This document shows, in pieces, positions 59,171-64,000 of a DNA stretch of 64,000 nt (positions within the stretch are counted from its first letter, which is position 1; each line of letters starts with the position of its first letter). Made by a program: the position numbers and the translations under genes. The stretch spans positions 146,559,121 to 146,623,120 of the forward strand of contig NC_133161.1 of the NCBI RefSeq assembly GCF_040802235.1. The letters run 5' to 3'. The notes under the pieces are model-generated. The model was not told the origin of the DNA. It did no database searches and saw only the letters and a list, made by a program, of their open reading frames with translations. The stretch is from Manis javanica. Its lineage: Eukaryota; Chordata; Mammalia; Pholidota; Manidae.

Positions 59171-60029
59171 TGGGAACCAGCAGGCTGGCCTCGGCATGAT
59201 CTTCTAATGGTGACGGGGAGCTGTCTGGTAGGAGCCCCAAATATGCAAGCCTGGAGGCTGCCGAAAAGGCCTGAAGGAGATAAGAAAGGGTGTAATCTGT
59301 CAGCAAAAGCCTTTGGATTTTATTTCCAGGGCAGTGAGGAAGAACTGAATTTTGAGCTGGGGAGTGACGTGGTCACATTTTACCTTTGAGTGGCTGCTCT
59401 GGCTTCGGAGCAGAGAACAGAATGGAGGGGACAGAGGGGGAGGCTAGGAGGCCAGTGAGGAGACTTTGAGTCAGCCAGGCTTCCCTGGCAGTTGATCTCA
59501 TGATCAGGACACTCAGGTAATGAGCCACCTTCTGCTTGTCTAAGGGTTTTTCTAACTGCTTACCAATCTTTACCTCTTGGCACACCAGCACAGAGCAAAA
59601 AGTCCCTCTGTTGCCAAGGTAAATGGAGCCCGGCTGAATTAAGCAAGGAAGCTTGGGGCCTCTGAGGCGTCTCGCCCCTCTGGGCCCTGACTCACTGCCC
59701 TTGGTTCCCTGATCCTCACCGTCACCTTTCTGCAGGCCCCACCAGCTCCAGGGAAGGCAGGCACTAGAGGCCACTGCCCTTGTAGGAACTGCTCAGCTCA
59801 CCCTGAGATGGTCTGCCCATACCCCATCTTCCCTTTTGGGGCCAAGTGTCCCTGACGCTCCGCAGACACAGCTGAGCACAGGTACTGTCTGCTGGAGATG
59901 TGGGGTCCTCAGGCACTATGGGGAGGGCCAGCCCTGTGGGTGTGACTCAGTGCTCATTTCTGGGCACCAGGTTTTGCCTCTGGTTTTGAGCTGGCCACTG
60001 CACATTTTGCACCCCATACTTGACTGCCT
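59171..60029. other. Single-copy DNA, no gene seen
   Basis: No repeat or gene recognised. Confidence 0.45.
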
Positions 60030-60190
60030 TTGTGCAGTCGGGGAAGCACCATACTCGGAGCCCACGGATCTGGGTTTGGGTCCCAGCTCAGCTCCCTGCC
60101 AGCCCTGTGATCTTGGACAAGATGCTGGAGCTCTCTGGCCCTTGGTTTCTTCGCCGTTGGTTTACAGGAGCAGATAAAGCCATCCAGTGA
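60030..60190 (+). repeat. MIR SINE
   Basis: GGTTTGGGTCCCAGCTCAGC, CCAGCCCTGTGATCTTGGAC and CTTGGTTTCTTCGCCGTTGG follow sense MIR. Confidence 0.55.
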
Positions 60191-60739
60191 GCCACAGGTG
60201 TGGAAGATCCTGGTAAACCTCTCATCTCTCAATTCCCTGCCCAACACACCTCTAAGCATCCTTGAAATGGCAGCTGAAAAGCTGCTTCCTGCTCTGAGGG
60301 CCCTGGCAGACCGTTGTCCTCACTGCTTCAGACACGGCTCCCCTGTGGTGGGCGCCTCTTGTTGGTGTGTCTCTTCATCTCTAAGCCCCTGGCACAAACT
60401 GGCAGGTGCACATAGTGTAGAAGCAGTAAGTGTTAACTCTTGTTTGCTTATTCTGGCTTCGCAAATCCTGCCACTCTCCTTGTCCTTTCTCTTCTGCAGA
60501 CCTTTCCGGCTCATTGCCCCCAGACGGCCTCCCCTTCCCACTCACTCTCTCTTCCCCGGGGGCCATGGCCTCTGCAGGCGTCTGATGGCCGTAGGTCTCC
60601 AGTGTGCCTCCTGCCCCCGGGGGCCCTGAAGGAGAGGACTGTCATCACTTTGGTCTCATCTGTGCCCCTGACCCCTCAGCTGGAGTCAGGACCGGGTGTC
60701 GTGCCCCAAGCACGTGAGTTGTGCTGTTGACCGTCCATG
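60191..60739. other. Single-copy DNA, no gene seen
   Basis: A 143-codon plus-strand frame (60198-60629) starts in MIR-flanking sequence and is treated as chance. Confidence 0.45.
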
Positions 60740-61030
60740 TCTTGGCGAGCTCAGGCCGCTGTCACAACAGCCTGCCGCAGGCTGGGCGGCTCCGGCAGCA
60801 GACGGTCATTTCTCACTGGGGGCTGGGGGTCTGCAGTCAAGGATGCCCACAGATTGAGTGTCTCTTCTTACAAGGGCGCTAATCCCATCATGAAGGCCCC
60901 GCCCTCATGACCTCCTCCGAGCCTAGTCATCTCCTGAAGGCCCCACATCCAATACCATCACAGTGATGGGGAGGCCTTAAACATATGAATTTCCGGGGGG
61001 GCTGGGGAGGGCACAGTTCAGTCCCCCATC
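60740..61030 (-). repeat. MLT1-like LTR remnant
   Basis: AGGCCGCTGTCACAACAGCC, GCAGACGGTCATTTCTCACT, CAGTCAAGGATGCCC, TACAAGGGCGCTAATCCC and TCATGAAGGCCCCGCCCTCA match reverse MLT1-type LTR order, ending at AACATATGAATTTCCGGGGG. Confidence 0.65.
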
Positions 61031-61599
61031 CCCAGGCCGCCCTGTCTTTGGGTTTCTCCTCCCTCCCTCCCACCTCAGCTCTGATCAGCACAGGCGTTTA
61101 TAAGCACTGGGGTACAGGAGCTTGGTGCACCACTCCTGGGTTGGTGGCTGAAGCCTGTAGTGAGCACATCCCGGCTGACCATGGGGTGTACGGCCTGGGG
61201 AGCCCACCGGCATCCTGAGCTCCGTTCCTGCATCCAGAAAGTGGGATGACTTTACTACTGCTGCTGCTGCTACTGCTGAGGCGTGGACGGCCCCGTGTAT
61301 GGGAGGCATGAAAGTCATCGCCATAGCTACTGTCACAAATCATTATGGTGCTGCGGCCGCCAGGCCTTGAGAGCTTGTCGCGGCCCAGGCGATGCTGACT
61401 CTTTATGGATATGACCTCATTAACCCGCTCCTGCTCCTGCAAGGCCTGCCTTCTGGCTTCTGGGCACCTCCTGCCTGTTTTGGAGGTTGCTGTGCGGAGC
61501 AAAGGAAACGATGCGTTGTGTGGCTGTTAATCCTTCCTAGGGGAGGTAGGGAGGAAGGGCTGGCCAGGCCCTCCCACCTCATTTTAGGAGGAGCAGTTC
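61031..61599. other. Single-copy DNA with a CTG run
   Basis: A short (CTG)n run (about 61257-61277) sits in GC-rich DNA. CpG density is modest near 61290-61390. No gene seen. Confidence 0.5.
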
Positions 61600-61860
61600 A
61601 AGTAAGAGAAAATTGCTTGGATTCCGGAGTTCACAATAGCAGGCTTGAGTCCTAACTATGCCACTTTCTATGGTGAGGTTTTGGGCAGGGCACTCAGCTG
61701 CTCTGAGCCTCAGTTTCCTCATCTGCAAAATGAGATAAAATTCCCTACCTTGGAGATTAAACGGGATAAGGAATAAATACGAAGCGGTCAGCAGTGAGCA
61801 CGGAAGGTGCTGCATACTACCTGGACTGTGAAGTGGCAGGAGCCTGGCTCACAGAATGTC
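61600..61860 (+). repeat. MIR SINE, nearly complete
   Basis: TTGCTTGGATTCCGGAGTTC, AGTCCTAACTATGCCAC, TGGGCAGGGCACTCAGCTGC, CTCAGTTTCCTCATCTGC and AAAATGAGATAAAATTCC are in sense order. Confidence 0.8.
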
Positions 61861-61889
61861 CTCAAAACATGATGCTTCCTTTCCTGGAT

Positions 61890-62050
61890 TTTATTTGTCT
61901 TTTTGATCATCATCAAATGGGTTTTCAGGGTACGTAAAGAGGATTCTGGTCATCCAGAGGAGAAATCGAGGCTCAGAAATGTCAAGCGATTTGCCCAAGG
62001 CCACACAAGTGAGCAGATGATGGGTGACTCCTGACGTAGGCCTGTCTGAC
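61890..62050 (-). repeat. MIR SINE fragment
   Basis: CCAGAGGAGAAATCGAGGC, TCAGAAATGTCAAGCGATT, GCCCAAGGCCACACAAGTG and GAGCAGATGATGG are in reverse MIR order. Confidence 0.65.
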
Positions 62051-62249
62051 GCTGGGCCTGTCACCTCCAGCCTCAGTGCCCTTCCAGCCCAGCCAACTGC
62101 CTCCTCCATGGCTTTGTGCCTGGCTCTAGGCCTGGGGCAGCGGCTGGGCGCCTGTGGTGTCGGTGCTGGCCTGAGCCCTCTGTCCTCTCGCCTGCCCCCC
62201 ATCACTGGCTCCCCTGAGTCCCGTCCTCGGCTGAGGGACCCAGCGTGGT

Positions 62250-62480
62250 GAATCAGCCTCCGTTGTGGCCTTGATTAGAGGCCTCCTCCTACAAACCTCA
62301 AAGCTTCAATTAACATGGGCCACTTGCAACCCTCTTGCAAAACTCTGATAAGAATAGAATTTTCTCTTGGAAAATGGATTTTTATTTAGTTGTGTGTACT
62401 GTTGGTTAAATGACCTACTCTACACACTGGCGCTGAGATTCTGGGGACAATTAGGGGGCTCGTCAGGAATTGGTTATCTG
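62250..62480. promoter_or_regulatory. AT-rich candidate conserved element
   Basis: CTTCAATTAACATGGGCC, GATTAGAGG, ATTTTTATTTAGTTGTG, GGTTAAATGACC and GGACAATTAGGG give homeodomain-like cores spread over 230 bases. No repeat family. Composition-based. Confidence 0.35.
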
Positions 62481-62684
62481 AAGGAAACAGGCGCCGGGCT
62501 GTTTAGCTGTCTAATACCCCGACACGGGGTGGGGGACAGAGGCAAATTAAAAAAAGGCTTCTCTCCTCCAGACAGGGGGCCTGGGGGAGGTTTGCTGACT
62601 TATGGGCTGCTGGGAAACAGTGTAGCTCATGCTCTCCTCGGGGTGTGGCTGGGCAGGAGGCCCCCAGCCTGGGGCCTGGATGGC

Positions 62685-62745
62685 TGTGTATGTGTGTGTG
62701 TGTCTGTGTGTGTCTGTGTGTGTTGTGCACACACAGGAGTTTCTG
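62685..62745. repeat. TG/TCTG microsatellite
   Basis: (TG)n interrupted by TCTG units, then a CACACA run, on a GC-rich background. Confidence 0.85.
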
Positions 62746-62879
62746 GATGTGCTGAGAGCGTAGCCTGCCCACATTCAGGGAGGACCCCGGGAGGCCGACT
62801 GCCTGGGCTGGGAGGGGACAGGGCCTCCGGAGCACAGCAGGGCTGCAGGCTCCCAGGCTCAGGAGCATGGGAGGCTCAG

Positions 62880-63070
62880 ATGGACGGGCCCCTTTCTTTT
62901 GTGATGACAACTCCGCCTATTAAACTCTATGAGAGAAGAGAGTGAGATAACTTTTGGGAAATGCTGTCTCCTCAATCTCATTGCCTCTGGGAAAGGAAAA
63001 GAAACAGTTTCCCCCCAGCCCAGGGCATACATGCCTTTCATTTTTTGGCAGACAAGGTCATTGAGAGGTC
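62880..63070. promoter_or_regulatory. AT-rich candidate conserved element
   Basis: CTTTCTTTTGTGATGACAAC, CCTATTAAACTC, AGTGAGATAACTTTTGGG and CTTTCATTTTTTGGCAG occur within sequence that lacks repeat order. Weak call. Confidence 0.25.
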
Positions 63071-63389
63071 ACTGTGTCCATATCCCTGACTTAAGCCATC
63101 ATCATGCTTGAATCTTTTTGGTTCTGAAGATCCTCTGGAAAGAGAGTGTCCTCTACTCTCTCCAACCCTTCTTGAGCATCCATTCACGGCCAGAAAGGTT
63201 CTTCTTGTTGTCTAGCCACATCCCCTCCAGCTGCACTTTAAGTCTCTTGAATCAAGTAGATAAGTTTGATGGAGTGGGAGACTTAAGGTCTGGGGAGTGG
63301 CTGGGTAGAGGAAGGGAGTGTTTGGGTGGGGGTGAGGGGACAGCACTGTGGAGAAGAGCAGCCCACCAACCAGCCTCTCTGCCTTGAGT

Positions 63390-63740
63390 CAGGGAGGCCT
63401 GGTGCAGCATAACTGTATTGATTCAATTATTCCCTACAATGTAAGACTCTGCATTTGTGTGATAGCAGCAAACACAGTTGAAAGACATACAAAAATAAAT
63501 GATCTGAAAGTTAATATGGCTGAATGGGCATCTATGAATTCAAGGAGAGAGGTTTTGTTTTACATTGTAAAATCAATAGCGTGCAGAACAATGTCCTAAC
63601 TTCCCTCGGGGACCCCGGCGAACCCTCCCGTATCGATCGCCATGCAAATTAATTGAATTCATGAAATCCACATTGCCGGGTAATTGATGCTTCTAATAAT
63701 TACCTCCGAGTTATGAGCTTTTAGGGGATTGCATTGATTC
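63390..63740. promoter_or_regulatory. Strong candidate conserved element with POU/homeodomain/CUT motifs
   Basis: A 350-base AT-rich island with TATCGATCGCC (contains ATCGAT, 63632-63637), the octamer ATGCAAAT (63642-63649) running into TTAATTGAATTC, then GGTAATTGATGC and CTAATAATTACC. The motif density and lack of any repeat signature make this the best candidate regulatory element in the window. CUX/ONECUT-like ATCGAT, POU octamer and TAAT cores are all present. Confidence 0.45.
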
Positions 63741-64000
63741 CTGGGTGGCAGGGAGGGCAGGACAGGGGAGGGAAGAGGCTGGGTTCCCAGAACTGCTGGC
63801 ACAGGCTGCCCCGGTGGGCATGGGCAGGTGGGCTCTGGTTGAGAAAGGGGCACTTGCCTGGGGGGGGTGGGATCCTCACCCCACAGAGTTTAACGACCCA
63901 GCCCGGGTGTTGGGGGATACCTGGACATATCAAGGACTCTCAGGAGGATGACTGTCCTGGCATCTGGGGCTCTTGGGAAACAGACTATCTTCAGGGAGTG
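63741..64000. other. GC-rich single-copy DNA to the window end
   Basis: No gene or repeat seen. Confidence 0.5.

Noticed and set aside
61257..61277. CTG run as an expandable disease-type repeat
   Set aside because: It is short and interrupted, and lies in non-coding DNA.
1..64000. CRISPR arrays, operons, bacterial or phage genes
   Set aside because: No regularly spaced repeats, Shine-Dalgarno/ORF structure or tRNA clusters. All large repeats belong to mammalian transposons.

Overview
This window looks like non-coding DNA from a placental mammal. I find no protein-coding exon, tRNA, rRNA, CRISPR array or bacterial-type gene that I can defend. Three things point to a mammal. There are LINE-1 copies of several ages, the oldest with a near-complete 5'UTR-ORF1-ORF2-3'UTR layout. 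Ancient mammal-wide repeats (MIR, L2, HAL1, MLT1-like LTRs) are scattered throughout. The rest is GC-rich single-copy sequence broken by AT-rich islands dense in homeodomain, POU and SOX-like motifs. I saw no Alu, rodent B1/B2, or carnivore, horse or vesper-bat tRNA-SINE, so the order is left open; primates, rodents and carnivores look unlikely. All family names come from reading and memory, not from a search.

Layout. 1-2280 is the 3' half of a sense L1 cut by the window edge. 2281-37125 is mostly unique GC-rich DNA with MIR, L2 and MLT1-like remnants, one LTR-like block with a TATA box and poly(A) signal (about 18870-19303), and AT-rich islands that resemble conserved non-coding elements (5455-5765, 11430-11535, 16640-16845, 19735-20290, 23000-23290, 24700-24860, 31745-31870, 32935-33570). 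37126-57830 is a 20-kb retrotransposon-dominated block: a near-full-length old sense L1, an L2, an antisense L1, an antisense HAL1 split first by an LTR retrotransposon and then by an antisense L1, a sense L1 with its 5' half but no 3' half, and an antisense L1-type tail. 57831-64000 returns to unique DNA with MIR/MLT1 remnants and ends in strong AT-rich candidate regulatory islands (62250-62480, 62880-63070, 63390-63740).

The retrotransposon ORFs are broken and none should make an active machinery. The most unusual structures are within the repeat block. A 171-bp piece of L1 endonuclease sequence sits inside the ORF1 region of the same old L1, identical to the resident copy 1970 bp downstream except for a 3-bp indel. 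In the same element a late-ORF2 fragment interrupts the endonuclease between 17/18-bp direct repeats. A perfect 21-bp hairpin lies in the ORF1-ORF2 linker of another L1. If the single-copy islands are functional, the window is most likely an intron or flank of a developmental regulator gene, but nothing here names that gene.
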